In this document: one piece after another, positions 35,827 to 48,329 of the stretch | Position numbering within the stretch: position 1 is the first letter of the stretch | How the letters are laid out: the number at the start of each line of letters is the position of its first letter | Source: Rotaria sp. Silwood1 | Lineage: Eukaryota; Rotifera; Eurotatoria; Philodinida; Philodinidae | Length of the DNA: 64,000 nucleotides | NCBI GenBank assembly: GCA_905250075.1 | Contig: CAJNOP010000322.1 | Location: 159,027-223,026 of the forward strand | Direction of reading: 5' to 3' | The notes under the pieces: generated by a model | The model's input: the letters and a program-made list of their open reading frames with translations, nothing else | Told to the model about the DNA's origin: nothing | The model's database searches: none | Translations under genes and position numbers: made by a program

Positions 35827-38007
35827 ATGAGTCAAGATCAAAATATGCACAATCCACCTTATTCACCACAAGAAGGTTACCAACCGTATCCAGCTCCACA
35901 ACCAGTCGGATTTGTACCTTATCCAGCTCAACAACCAACTGGATATATACCGTGTCCAACTCAACCCGGTACTTCTTTGAATTGAATGATTTTCATTTTT
36001 TTTTATTTATATATTTTTATAGGTGGTGTCTATAGTCAAAATGAAATCTCATTTCAACCGCCTCCTGTATTACCACGTCCAGACTTGGCTAAAAGTTAGT
36101 TTTATTTTAATAATTCAAACTCTTTAATAAACTTATTAACAGATTCTCGATACACAAGTGTATCTTCAGGTTGTAAGACTTCAAAAATTGATATTATTTA
36201 AGATATTATTCTTTAATGATAAAATATTTTTCTACGTATGTTTTATTTTTCTTTTTATCTTGATTCTGAGAAAAAAAACAAAGCCACTGCAATGCTTTAT
36301 AAATATTTATTCATTCTCATGTCCGGTACTGATGACATTAACGAAGGATTTAAAACTTAGGTCTTTATGCTGATAAAGAAATTTTCTTTTATAAATAAAA
36401 TGCAATACAGTTGAAAATTTCGCATTGAAAATGGATTGCGTTTAAAATCTCAAAAAAGATTTGTTATCTTTAAAAACAAAATGAATTATACTAGATTTCA
36501 AACTGATAAAAATTCAAAATGCAAATGGTGAAATTCTTCTATGCTTGTATATAACCATCTTTTGTTTTTATATACTACTAGTGTTCTATTTAGATTTTCT
36601 TTTACAAAGAAAGAGCCAAGCTCTAATATAACACAAAAATATTCGATCATAAAAGTGATTCATCACATCAGTTTTATTTGTCCGACTTAGTAAAGTTCTT
36701 ATTGAGAAATATAATTGCGCATAAAAATAAAATTCAAACTATTAGATAAGAGAAAAATTCGAATTTGTATAAGATGTAAATCGTTCAATTGAGATAAAAT
36801 TATGTATTCATATACGAATGTAGAAATTCATTGCTTTGCTCAATTTTTTGTTTAAATGCTTTTATTAATTTATGTGATTACTGCCTTTATTTTTAAAATT
36901 ATAATTGAGATTTGTTTTTTATTCTTATAAAGATGATGAACAAGGTGAAGTTCAATGGGGAAATTTTAGTGGTCTTGAAAGCAAAGAAATTCGTCGTGTA
37001 TTCATTCGAAAGGTTTGTTCTGATTGAAATCTAGAAAAAAATTCATTTTAATAATGTCACATAAAATAGGTTTATTTTATTCTTATGATTCAATTAGCGA
37101 TTACATTTGGTCTTATTGCATTATTTCAATTTACGTATGTTTTTTTTTTCTAATAAAAGATACTGAAAGTGACTGTATGATATATAATGTAGACCAACGA
37201 TTTATCAATACGTACGAAGTCCGAATGGTCATTGGCTTTATTTAGCATCATATGTTACTTTTTTCGTTACTTATATTGCATTGGTATGTTCAAAAAATGC
37301 AGGACGCAGATTTCCACTAAATCTTATTTTACTCGGCATTTTGGTAAAATAAAAAATTAAATTAAATTGCCTAAAAAAAAAAATTAAATTTTGCTTTTTA
37401 GACATTATCAATGGGTTACATGGTATGATTCGATTTAAACATTATTTACTTATTATATTTTGTTTTGTTTTTTGTGAAAATTTTAGATGGGTATGATAGC
37501 AGCACATTATGAAATTGAATCAATATTAATTGCTGTTGGTATAACAGCATTTGTTTGTTTTGGTGTTACATTATTTTCATTTCAAACAAAATATGATTTT
37601 ACATCATGTGTCGGAATCTTATGGATTATGTCATTGGCACTTTTAGCTTTTGGAATTGTTTGTATTTTTACTTATTCAAGAGTAAGTATTTTTAACAAAA
37701 GACAAGATCTATGTTATGTTTTGGTTTTTTTTTCTTCTAAATAATATTTATTTCTTTAAGTTATTGTATACAATATATGCTGGTCTTGGAGCTGTAGCTT
37801 TTTCTATTGTAAGTTTTAAGAATTAAGAAATCAAAAAAGAGATTATTTTTCTATTGGTAGTTCTTGGCTGTTGATACACAATTAATTATGGGTGGAAAAC
37901 GACATGAAATAAGTGCTGAAGATCATGTTTTTGCATCACTTATGCTTTATATTGATGTTATGTATATATTTTTATACATTCTTACTTTGTTTGGCAATCG
38001 AAAATAA
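35827..38007 (+). CDS. Lifeguard/TMBIM family membrane protein (GRINA-like), 10 exons
   Basis: The exons are 35827-35968, 36023-36094, 36143-36172, 36933-37012, 37070-37134, 37193-37343, 37402-37422, 37487-37681, 37761-37808 and 37861-38007. They join in frame to 316 residues; family members have about 240-370. The cytosolic N-terminus is Pro/Gln/Tyr-rich (NPPYSPQEGYQPYPAPQP), as in GRINA. IRRVFIRKVYFILMIQLAIT opens the BAX-inhibitor-1 domain of about seven membrane helices. Signature stretches are MGMIAAHYEIESILIAVG, QTKYDFTSCVGIL and FLAVDTQLIMGGKRHEIS. By family it sits in Golgi, ER or endosomal membranes, modulates calcium and counters apoptosis. The third exon's donor could be 3 nt earlier. 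Exon 7 is only 21 nt long. No damage was seen. Confidence 0.92.
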
Positions 38008-38465
38008 GATTATGGTTTAACAACGATGTTAAAATATTTTTTCATATTAATCATCTTCATTGTCGTTAATAGTTTTCTTTGATTTCTTCGTTGTCTGTAT
38101 CCTTCTTGCTTTCTGCTTTCATTATTTTTTTTTTATTGAAAGTTCAACTTTGCCTTTATAAGATTTCATATATAAACATCTCTCTATATATATATATGCT
38201 TAATCATGTTTGTGAAGAAAAAAAACAAAATTTGTATTTGTGCATCTTTGTCATGTCTTTATTAGTTAGAAAACAAAAATAAAGGATAAAAAAACCTTGA
38301 ATTCAAGTTTGATTACAATGTACCTTCACTGAATCACCTGCTCCTTCTTTGTTAGTTTTGCTTAAGACTATGGCAGGTTACTTGTTTTATCATCGCAAAT
38401 GCCAGGACCTGTAGAAAATGATCTATCAATTCAAAATTTTAGAATTCTTTGAATGATTTTTGAAT
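38008..38465. other. 3' flank of the TMBIM gene
   Basis: AT-rich. An AATAAA at about 38278-38283 could serve as a polyadenylation signal. Nothing else was recognised. Confidence 0.4.
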
Positions 38466-38690
38466 ATACAGAGAATTCCAAAATTATGGAACATTTTTTA
38501 TAAATTTGTTTATAAATCTTGGTTTTCTTTTCACGAAGTTATGGAATTGATAACATGCTAATATAGACATAACTCTCTAGTTTCGCTTTCTACTATCCAT
38601 CTTCTTTATCTAATATTCTATCTGTAAGAAATCTGATAAGAACGAAAACAAATTACTGTCTCAAAATAGTAGAACATTTCATTAAAGGAT
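38466..38690 (+). mobile_element. Possible solo Tc1-type terminal repeat (IR/DR)
   Basis: A TA followed by CAGAGAATTCCAAAATTATG at about 38467 starts a block that continues GGAACATTTTTT. A related block, TCAAAATAGTAGAACATTTC, follows about 185 bp later. Paired direct repeats at that spacing resemble a Tc1 IR/DR end. No partner end or transposase was found. Confidence 0.35.
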
Positions 38691-41600
38691 CAATAAGTAT
38701 AAGAGCAGATATTGACTCAATTAAATTCTAACGAATAGCTGTCGCAACTAAGATCTAGTGGTTTTCTTGATAATTTACAAATGTTTTAGCTCATAATTTT
38801 AACAGAAACTCGAGATATAGATCATCTATCGACACGAATCCTGTATGGACGATATTTCCTGAATACCTTAATAGTTGTTCTTGATTCTTTTTTTTTTTCA
38901 TAGTCAAATCTCTATGAGACGTTCAAAATCATATAATAGAATTGCCCTATTGAAAGATACTGGACACATTGATTGGATCTACTGATATTTATGTTTCATG
39001 AGACCAATGCATCTTGTATTAAGTTTTTTACATAATTTCTTAACCTATCTATGAGGGTATGGGTGTGAGTGTCGGTGTACATTAAGCCAAGACCAACACC
39101 CACATCCAAAATTGAACCGGTCATATAAAGTTACAACGCAGTTCGATCTTTTTTGTACTATAGTAACAAATGATTTATTTTGCTTTGAATTACAATCGAC
39201 AATATTGCTTGCGATAATTAGTCGTCTTTTGTTAAATATCAACATGATCAACTTCATTCAATAAGTTTTGTCAATGTTTCCGCTTTCTCTATCATCGATT
39301 TATTCTTGTCTTCAGCATTTAACTTTCCATCGACTTTTAACGGATATACAACTGACCGAATGTCATGGCTTAATTTGATTTTTCTTCATACTTTACTAGT
39401 TTATATATATATAGAGAGAGAATGATATGTGTTGCTTTATTGTAAAAATAAGTAAAAGGAAATGTGAACTTAAGTTTCATACAATTATAAAATAAAAATG
39501 AAATGATTAAAAAATCTATAGTATCAGTTCAACCGGTATTTGTATTTAAACTCTTCTTTAAAGATATTTGACGAGCATGACGTCGCATGAGATGAATGAG
39601 ACGAAAAATTCCCAGTTTCATCCCATATTTTACTTGAAATACAAGACATTGATGAAAATCCCACATCGTGTGAGATAGTGCGCAATAATTCATCGTATGG
39701 AACGATTGTTTTCTTCTATCCATGTCTTTCCCACCAATTCTTTCTGTGTCATCATAGAATTAACGTGGTTTGTGGACTTGATCCCACAGCTGATGACCAT
39801 AATATTTCAACAGTGGATTTTGCTTTGTATAAATACTTAAGCAGAGCTTTCATCAATTCATTCATCAGTATCTTCGACTTCTTCAATTACAATTGTCTTC
39901 TTGAAGTAAAATACAAAGAAAACTTCATACAACCCAGGTAAAGTCAAGAGTGAACATTTTTCTTTTTCACACTAGTCTTTTCATTCCAAGACATTTCATG
40001 AGACTTAAACTCAATATTTGCTTGGAACTTATCCTGTATTCGGCACTTTCTTAAAAATCGATGAGTTTATGATTGCTTACATGTCTTCTCTGAGGTTTCA
40101 TTTGCTTCTTATCAACATATACACATCGTTTCATTCATGAATATCGAACGACTTTTCTCGATTGATATGGGTAGGCAAACAATTGTCTCAAGCTCTTACT
40201 ATTCAAGATTATTGTTATTTCGAGAGCACAAGTTTTGAAGACTTAGGAGATTGTTTTAGAACATCTATACTGAGAAAACAAATGTGCACCAACATTCCTT
40301 TCTGTCAAACTGTCACTAACCCGAAAATTTCTCTCAAACAAGCATCAACATATGACTGTAAAAACTATAGTCAATATACTTCTTCCAAAAGACCAAAAGC
40401 ATAGTTTTGACTCATGCCGATCAATGGAGGAGAGAATGAGATGTATGGTAACATGGAAATTAAGGTCTTAATCGATCAGCAGGATACAAAACATACAGAA
40501 CTTGGTTTCACTATGTAAAACATATTTTTTCGATTTGACGTTGTGTTGATAGATGGACATGCGTTAAAAATTTAACGATTAGAAGACTTTAAAAAGTGCT
40601 TTCATGAGCAACAAAGGTGACATCTTTTTTTTTTGTTTTATTGATAGGTTGTTAAGCACTTTTCATGCAATAATTTTATCAAAAGGAAGCGTAAAAACAT
40701 GTAAAATATGTAAATTGGTGTATACAATGCTGCTAAAAATCTTTCATAGAATATTAATAATATAATAATAATAAATTTTCTCTTAGGCTTGACCCCCATC
40801 GAGACAGATCGCTAATTTTGGATTCAGATATGAGTAGATTCTTCCATCTTTTTCTTTTTTACAGACGATGATATCTGTATTCCTTTCATCTCGCGTTCTC
40901 CCAATGTATGTGTTAGTGACCTCTGTATTTAAGTATTTCATCCTATACACATCTCTAGTACCTATATATATGCAATAGAGCAGAAAATATAAATTTGTAA
41001 CATCTTTAAATCTTAACGTATCGACAAAAGAAAACAACTTTTTATTGGCTGGTAGCTTGTACTATCTACTACCAAATAATTGTAGTGATTATTAGGTTTT
41101 CTAAAGCATTTTATTAGAAAGTATATTTCGTATTCAACTGATTAGTCATACTTTCTTCTCTAAACGAATGGAACTTGGAAAAATACCGATCATTAAAGGA
41201 ATTTCATCATACACGAGAACAATAACATTGTATGAAAAATTCTGATCAGTATTGTATGCAAAAGCTGACGTACTCATTTAATGTCCAGAAAATTTCCACT
41301 TTCTATTGTTTATTTTTATTTTCTATGGCATTTCGTTAACGAGGTTGACTTGTGCATACTATTTTTAGTAGAAAAACATGAATTAGATAAAATAATGTAT
41401 ACTTCATAATTACATATCTCATCGCGTATAGTGTTAGCAAAGTTTATTAGACATGTCAAATCGGTCACAGTAGAATACGAAAGGTTGAATGAAAACAAAT
41501 ATTCAGACATTTTTATGTATTGGGAGAAAACATGATAGTAACTCTCTGTTTGAGTATACAACTAATATGTAAATATATCGATCTTTGCCATTTATAAACT

Positions 41601-42463
41601 TTGTTCAATAAAACTGCCTGTGCTTATCTTCAAGAACACTAATTACACAATAGGTTTTAATCATATGAAACTCGGAAGATTAGATCAACATAGAAATGAA
41701 TAGTCACTTAGTATGATTGTAAGTATTTATCGTAGCGCATATTCATGAGTTGAAGTACTTAAAACAATGAAAATACCGGGGAAAATTGATTCGGAGAAAC
41801 TACGATGATGCTGAAACGTGAATATCATATAAGAACGTGGTGTCAATAAAGAGTGACCAAGAATGAGAAAGAGACACAAAAACTACGATAATCCAAATGC
41901 GTCAATGCGCTAAACGAACATAGTTTGTTTTTCGAACAAAAGTGTTTTCTCTATCTATAGCCAAAGGAATGCTTCATGTGACAAAAGTCCTGTATTCAAG
42001 TAGGATTATTCTCAAAATAATATTCCTAACAAAATGGAGATACTTGTAAAAACTTGTTCGTCATGGGATATCTCGAATTCGAATTGAAACAAGTAGTTTA
42101 CACATTCAGTCTTCTATCCAAGTATCTGATCATTATTCATCATAAGACCTCTTTATTGTTTCAAGCACTTAGATCAGTATTCAATTACTTGAAGGAGTAT
42201 GAACGGACTGTAGCTCAGTCTTCGGAAATCGATGTATACATTTGTAAGGAGAAAAAGAGAAGGTCTTTCTTGAGTCAACTTTTTGTCTTGAAAACGTACA
42301 TTACATTGAAAATTTTGAAAATATGAACCTGATCTTTCACCATTTGAGCCTTTTCAGTGGGCATGTGCGGGTTGATGAACGTGGTTGCGACTGAAAAGAA
42401 GATAAATCCCAACTAACACTCTCAACATACTCACATTTATTTATATTTGGCAAAAATAACAAA
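38691..42463. other. Intergenic, no supported gene
   Basis: Small open frames (39529-39723 minus, 39678-39941 plus, 40162-40404 plus, 40783-41037 minus) have no recognisable domains or convincing splice links. A telomere-like tract at 39054-39109 is listed separately. Confidence 0.4.
39054..39109. repeat. Telomere-like head-to-head tract
   Basis: GGGTATGGGTGTGAGTG is followed, after about 25 nt, by GACCAACACCCACATCC. The order is G arm then C arm. Confidence 0.6.
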
Positions 42464-42487
42464 ATGCTCTGTTTTAGATATTCAAAA

Positions 42488-42940
42488 ATGACTCATGTTA
42501 GTAGGGTATCGCTTTTGGTGTTATTATTCTTCATCGCTTACATTCAAAATGGATATTGCTGTTGCAAAGCGAAGTTTCGTGTATCGGGTATACGTGTGGA
42601 AGGTAAACTTGGATGTTATGGTTGTGGGAGATGTAACATCTTCTGTTGTGATTGTATTGGTGGATGTTGTCCAAATCAAAGATATCGCAGAGATTTGGCA
42701 GATTATTTCACAAATAAAGTAGATACAATTGAAGATTCGCTACAATATTTTCAATCGGTTGATGCAAATCAAGATCGAGTTATTAGTCCTTTTGAATTTA
42801 TTGAATACGTCATAAGTCATAATATGACTCAAAATAATCATGACAAGAATGAACTTACTTCTTATTTCAATCAAATGGATAAGAATGGTGATGGATATAT
42901 TCAACCAGTGGAATTCGAACATAAATTAGCAGATATTTAA
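42488..42940 (+). CDS. Secreted Cys-rich protein with two EF-hands
   Basis: The protein has 150 residues from the ATG at 42488; an earlier in-frame ATG at 42464 would put eight residues before the signal peptide. The signal peptide is THVSRVSLLVLLFFIAYIQ. A Cys-rich module of about 40 residues follows, with twelve Cys packed as CCC, CYGC, C, CCDC and CC, probably disulphide-bonded or metal-binding. Then comes a YFQSVDANQDRVISPFEF loop and a second MDKNGDGYIQPVEF loop. Both fit the EF-hand D-x-N/D-x-D-x-x-I-x-x-x-E rule at the calcium-binding positions. It is an extracellular calcium-binding protein of unknown role. AATAAA at 43057-43062 gives a plausible 3' end. One exon; no damage. Confidence 0.82.
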   Translation: MTHVSRVSLLVLLFFIAYIQNGYCCCKAKFRVSGIRVEGKLGCYGCGRCNIFCCDCIGGCCPNQRYRRDLADYFTNKVDTIEDSLQYFQSVDANQDRVISPFEFIEYVISHNMTQNNHDKNELTSYFNQMDKNGDGYIQPVEFEHKLADI

Positions 42941-43056
42941 ATACTCTTACAGAAAAAAAGACTGCTAATCATTGGTCTCTATGCCTTTTATTTATTTTAA
43001 TCACTTTGACCATGATCTTTTATTCAGAATTGTTTACTCATACGTGTAATATTATG

Positions 43057-43062
43057 AATAAA
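43057..43062 (+). promoter_or_regulatory. Polyadenylation signal of the EF-hand gene
   Basis: AATAAA about 117 nt past the stop codon on the coding strand. Confidence 0.5.
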
Positions 43063-44397
43063 CTTTGTTTCTAGAAGATTGAATATCTCCCAACTTGGAA
43101 GTAGTCTTATGTTTGAATGTGAGCAGGATTTCTCCTTTACAATATACGTACCTACATTCTCAACATTCTATCTGTCTTGTGATGAATGGTGTCTATTAGA
43201 GATGTTGTTTCGTTTTTTAGTGGATGATTTGGATTTCGTAATGCTTGCTTTCTTATTCGAATTTTACTCATTGTACATTAATTCACGTTTGTGAGAGTTG
43301 AAACATTTTCAATGACAGACGCTTGTTACTGCTATTGGCTGATGTGAATGCAACATCTAACCTGCATAAAAATTGAGTACTAACCAATGAAGAACAAATA
43401 ATTCAAGAATTTCAGACATAGTTGGCACATGTTAGTGGATGCTTTTTCTTCTTTGCTAGTATCAGAATTTCTACAGTAACTAAACATATATGACAATTCG
43501 AAAAAATACTGTGATTCATTGTGTAGTCAACAAAAATCGATAGCATCCGACTTTTTCCATTCGTACGAAATCTGAGCATGCACTTCATAATACACATTAA
43601 AAACTAAGTTAACATGTGTGGATCATTTTAGAAAAAATTCAAAACGTTATAACTCCAGAACGGTTCCATATTTTTGCATGAATTTTGAAATCCGTTGACG
43701 GAATTCGATGTAGCTTACTATTAAATTCTAAAAAACGAAATACTGCTAATAGCAAAAGAAAAACTATGGGAGGAGCTTAGGAAAACGTTTTTGATAAAAA
43801 CTCATCATTTGGGTCCGACATCATCCTCTATAAGTTTCATCTGGGTCTCATACTCTGAAACTGAGATCCAGCATACTGGAAAATCCTGAATCCCATCACT
43901 ACTTATGACTCTTAAACATAGCAAGAATCGATGCACATATGAATCCTTTACAAACAACGATGAATGAGACGAGTGAAAGAAAGTTTAGATTGAATCTGAC
44001 CAAATACATTTAGTGTACAGATGGGGGTGAGGTCCCTATTCTACTGGCAAGTTCATACTCCTTCAGTCTATCAAGCAAATATCATTGTTGGGTTCTTCAT
44101 TACTTTTACTCTTGAAATCCAATATAGAAATTTGTCATGCGTTGACCGAAGCAAAAACAACGAATCAAGAACAATATTATCTATCTAAACATTTTCTCAT
44201 TTTCTCAACACACGGTTTTGAAAATTTAATTGAGATTAGATGTGACATTTTCCTTGATGAAATCTAAATACAGAGATACACTTTAATGATGAAAAGAAAA
44301 TCGTTTGTTTATTGACATAAGAAACTACAGGACGACATTAATGTTGTTATATTGTACCTTACTAATTCTCTTTCATTTTTTCACCTCAAATTTCTAC
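43063..44397. other. Intergenic, nothing recognised
   Basis: No supported gene. The stretch at 43640-43930 is less AT-rich than its surroundings and may be a decayed repeat, but no ends were found. Confidence 0.35.
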
Positions 44398-44693
44398 ATG
44401 ATAACAGCAACAGATAAAATGCTTTGTATTAAATGCAAAAAACTGAAAATTATAGTGAATTGTGGTGGATGTTCGAAGAATTTGGTTTCATTCACATAAA
44501 TCAATATCGTAATGAATTAAATGAACAATTAGGGCAAACTGAAGATCAATTTAATGAAGTTAAAAATTCAAATCAATGAACAAAAAACTAATCCAAAAAA
44601 ACAAGAATTAATGAAACAAATTGATAAATGGGAACAGAAATCTATCGGAAAGATTCAACAAACTGTCAATGATGGTCGCCATGAACTTTTAAC
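44398..44693 (+). pseudogene. Broken B-box-like zinc-binding gene (bdelloid TRIM-like N-terminus)
   Basis: ATG at 44398 begins MITATDKMLCIKCKK, continues VNCGGCSKN, and so has two of the Cys pairs of the B-box-like domain. A frameshift at about 44481 moves the reading to FGFIHINQYRNELNEQLGQ, the His-rich second half plus the start of the coiled coil. A second frameshift at about 44562 leads to KIQINEQKTNPKKQELMKQI and DKWEQKSIGKIQQTV. The order and spacing match N-termini that bdelloids join to coiled-coil, NHL or other beta-propeller domains. The expected FCxxH Cys is Gly. The coding sequence ends abruptly at GRHELL, where GTGTGTGGGTGTGG begins; the C-terminal part is gone. Confidence 0.65.
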
Positions 44694-44801
44694 GTGTGTG
44701 GGTGTGGATCTGGATATGGACTTGGGTGTAGGAGTTAGGTGGGTGTGAGCGCGAAGATGAATTCATCTTATCTTAACCATAGCCACAGCCACAGCCACAC
44801 C
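44694..44801. repeat. Telomere-like head-to-head tract after the B-box pseudogene
   Basis: The G arm GTGTGTGGGTGTGG, with degenerate units to about 44750 (CTTGGGTGTAGG, GGTGGGTGTGAG), is followed by CCATAGCCACAGCCACAGCC and CACACC at 44778-44801. It starts directly after the truncated coding sequence. Confidence 0.75.
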
Positions 44802-46113
44802 ATCTATATGATAAACCCAATGATGACTATACATTTTCTAATTACACAGTGAAACACTTTCTCAATGAAAAGCAACATTAGCTTCAATACATAGCGTATA
44901 TACGTTAGAATACCCACTGAACCAATGTCAAAGCACCATTGATACGATCCGAATTTCCCTGGCTAGATTGGCTTACTGATCAAAGTATTTTGAAACAATT
45001 TTTCTTTTCAAAATACGCTTCTTTTTTCTCTGATCGACGAGTCACGTTCTTTGATCTTTCTTTCGTAAGCAATAGTGCGTTGTCTCTCATTCATATTTTT
45101 TCATATTCTCTTCCATATTGCTCATACTACCCAAATATAGGCTTCTCTTCATGTTTCAGTCATTTGTTCGAAAGTTGACCCCTCTTGCTCATTATTGTCT
45201 CGGACCAGAATCTATAGAAGAGCGAAAAAGAAAAACTGAACTATGGTTATGATTGGTTGTTTTGTTCCTCACTGCAGTTACATTCTTTCTTTCGTCTCAC
45301 ATCTCTTGCATTTGTTAATTTGTGTTACATTTTCTTCATCATTCATAACACTGACGAACAAGAGATGTGCAAAGAGAACAGTTTTTTGCACCTGGGTAAT
45401 TGTTATTGAAGCCCTTTCTGTTCTATTCTCATCAGAAAATGTAACTTCTTTGATTTTTTTCATATTAAGCGTCCTCTGAAGAAAAATTGCATTGTCATCG
45501 GAATCATCGAAATTAAGATGAATGCATGAGAGGACAGTTCGATGTGTGATCTTTTAGAAAGAATATGATTTTTTCTGTGACACATCCTTTTTTCCTAGAA
45601 TTGTTGATGATTTCTTTTGAAAAATATGCATTTTTAAATGAAACAAAATGTTTTTGATTTTTTCTCTGTTTATGTTGTTTTTGATTGCACATGACAGATT
45701 TCTCTGTGAAACTTTATTCTGTAGGTTTAATTTAATTTTTTTTTGGAAGAGCGTGTAAAGTTACAGTACCTATCAGAGTCCATTTTTTAAATATGGTTTG
45801 TTATTATTATATAGAAAAGGTATTTCTATAAATAGGTCCCAATTGTTGGCACGTTCTTTGAGGAATTGAACTTGTCATCGCTTTTTCTGCTTAAAACGTG
45901 AGAATTTAGGAAAAAAAGTTGTGGTAGACATTACATCCTGACGAGCTCTTTCAAAAAAAAATATATATCGAATAAAAGGCCAGAGAGATAGTTTTGCGTT
46001 CGCAAATGGACTATTTTTCATCCTTGTTTGGTGAATATTTCCCTCAAACGTCATGATAAAGGGCTGATAATTTTACCAAAGTCTCTTCTCTACAACCTTA
46101 ACATATCCTGAAA
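44802..46113. other. Intergenic, nothing recognised
   Basis: No supported gene. The open frames at 44939-45178 and 45243-45479 are T-rich and have no domain signature. Confidence 0.4.
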
Positions 46114-46449
46114 ATGTCATACGTTTTGAATATATCTGGTCTGAGATCGATTTTTGAGGAGTCCGTGGGGGCCTTAACTGTTCTCATATTGAATGTTTTC
46201 TCTTTTATGTTGCAAAAAAAGCCGCCATCATCACAACCAAATCTTATTCACATTTTACTCAACGAAAATGATCGTCTTCGAGGAGAAAAGGATCGTCTTG
46301 AAGATTGGGTGTCGCATCTCAGACGACGACTAGAAGAAGCGGAGCAGACACTATTTGCTCTATATGCAGCAGTAGAAAACTGCCACCAGCGCTGCCTCCT
46401 CGATCGCCTCGTGATCCGAGACAGTCACAAATGTAACTTTCTTTTGTAA
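46114..46449 (+). CDS. Hypothetical small coiled-coil protein
   Basis: Up to 111 residues. The first 32 are hydrophobic (SVGALTVLILNVFSFMLQKK) and could be a signal anchor; translation could instead begin at Met-32. The centre is a charged heptad-like helix (NENDRLRGEKDRLEDWVSHL, then RRRLEEAEQTL) typical of a short coiled coil. The C-terminus has three Cys. An AATAAA at 46492-46497, about 43 nt past the stop, supports a real transcript. The family is not recognised; function unknown. Confidence 0.45.
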   Translation: MSYVLNISGLRSIFEESVGALTVLILNVFSFMLQKKPPSSQPNLIHILLNENDRLRGEKDRLEDWVSHLRRRLEEAEQTLFALYAAVENCHQRCLLDRLVIRDSHKCNFLL

Positions 46450-47560
46450 CTCTTATTCTTTTTTCCTTACCTTTGTTGCGTTTTTCTCTTCAATAAACTT
46501 GAAGAAACACATATTTCATTCTTAAAAATGAGAAAAAAAGAATACCTGTAGTACGGTGGATCGACAGATTTTTAATAGAAACAATGAAATTTATTTCGGC
46601 AACCACCTTCTAACAATATTTATTTTTATATTGATTGATTTCAAACTATAGTCATTTCAATGCTTTAATAGCTTTAAGTTTCTTTTTATTTTTATTCCAT
46701 ACAATAATAATTTCTCAACGAAAATGTTTAATTCTAATTAAAATTCTAGTAGTGTTCCTAGTTTATCTCTAATATTCATGATATATTTTTTTATTATCGT
46801 TTGTCTAACGTTTTATTCTGAACTTTATTAAAGCCAAAATCTTCCACATGAATATAAGCATCATTTCAATGATGAATCTCAACTGGAATATGAGATAGAT
46901 AGTCCAGAATGTTTGTACTTGTCAAAAAAGGCATTTTTTTCTAAATGTTAATCATATTTCAACTATTCTTCGATCTCTGGATGATTTTGGTTTAATAAAA
47001 AATAAAGATGAAAACCATGGAGAATAAAATAAATAAAAGTTGCTCCAATTCAGTCAACTTCAGTTGTTTCTTTTTTAATGCTTTCAAATCGTTACGAAAA
47101 TTTGTTTTTTCAATATAGAGTGATCATCCAAATTATTTTCATGTTTTAACTCTAGGATCTTGCCATGGTTTATTGTTTATAGATGATTAAAATAGATATA
47201 GTCTTTCTCTCTTATAGCGGCTTAATAATCTTTTATCAACATCTCTTTGCGACAGGAATATCTTGATAAATATTTTTTGATTTCAAACAAAATATTAATC
47301 CAATTTTAAGCAGTCAATTTTGTTGCTTTAATGCACAATATACATTGGAAATCGTGGAAATTTTGTAGTTTCTATCCTTGTTAATGAATCTATCTCTTTT
47401 TCACTAATTTTTCAATGAAATAATAATCATCATTCATAATGTTGAGTGTTTTGAAATCTTTCAGTTTACAAAACTATCGTTTTGTATTCATCTTCAACAT
47501 AACTGAATCTGACTAGCTAACGACTTTTTCGAAAAACAACGATAATTAACTGAGAAAATT
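46450..47560. other. Intergenic, nothing recognised
   Basis: Very AT-rich with no supported gene or repeat. Confidence 0.45.
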
Positions 47561-47632
47561 GGGTGTGGGTGTGGATGTGAGTGTGCAGTCTAGCTGAAGA
47601 GACGACCCACACTCACATTCACACCCACACCC
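47561..47632. repeat. Telomere-like head-to-head tract
   Basis: GGGTGTGGGTGTGGATGTG (47561-47579) is followed, after about 25 nt, by ACCCACACTCACATTCACAC and CCACACCC ending at 47632. The arms are complementary. Confidence 0.8.
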
Positions 47633-48213
47633 TTAATTTATATGAATAAATACAAAGAGACATATATTTTATGTGAAGAACATGTCGGTATTGTTGATGG
47701 TTGGTAATCAATACTTGATGCAAAAAATCGAATGCATGTTTTTACTACTGACGAAATCAAAATCTATTTCAAGACATTTCAGTCTGAAGTACGTGAAGTC
47801 TTTTTTCTCTATTGAATAAAACCAAGATTTTTCTTGTTTAGGTTTTTAAAAGCAAACATTCGATATTATTTATCAATTACATATGCTAGCAATTTATTAC
47901 CTTTTGTGCTTTATATGAAGTACGAGTTGATGAAAAAGTAAAATTTATTATCGATACTTCAGAATCTGCGAATCATAGTACTAATAAGTCAATCGTACGA
48001 TTGATTGCTATACGGATCACTGTCGAGGTTCGAATTCGTCGGAAAAAGAAATTGCATTATTATTATAAATTCATAATAGAAACTATAATCCAATAGAGTT
48101 ATTCAAAAAATTTTAAGTGATTATTTGTTGTATATAATGTAGGCAGAAAGAAAGATACATGAGTCATCATTTATAGTTCGTATTTCACCAAACATTAAGA
48201 AACGTAATAAAAG
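47633..48213. other. Short segment between two telomere-like tracts
   Basis: About 580 bp. One frame at about 47925-48060 reads VDEKVKFIIDTSESANHSTN, which looks coding-like, but no family was recognised and stops flank it. Possibly an old gene fragment. Confidence 0.3.
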
Positions 48214-48329
48214 AGGTGTGGGTGTGGGTAGAGAGAACAACTGAACCTAAACCAACACCCACACCCATACCCCACACCCACCCACATCCCACACCCACCC
48301 ACACACCCACACCCACCCCACACCCACTC
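48214..48329. repeat. Telomere-like head-to-head tract next to a hAT end
   Basis: The G arm GGTGTGGGTGTGGG (48215-48228) is followed by about 80 bp of CCCACA-type units (48252-48329). The C-strand array ends exactly where the hAT fragment begins. Confidence 0.85.

Noticed and set aside
40783..41037. 84-residue minus-strand frame ending LAICLDGGQA
   Set aside because: It looks mildly gene-like, but the start, partners and family could not be established.
48000..48060. GAGGTTCGAATTC resembling a tRNA T-loop
   Set aside because: No cloverleaf can be drawn around it.
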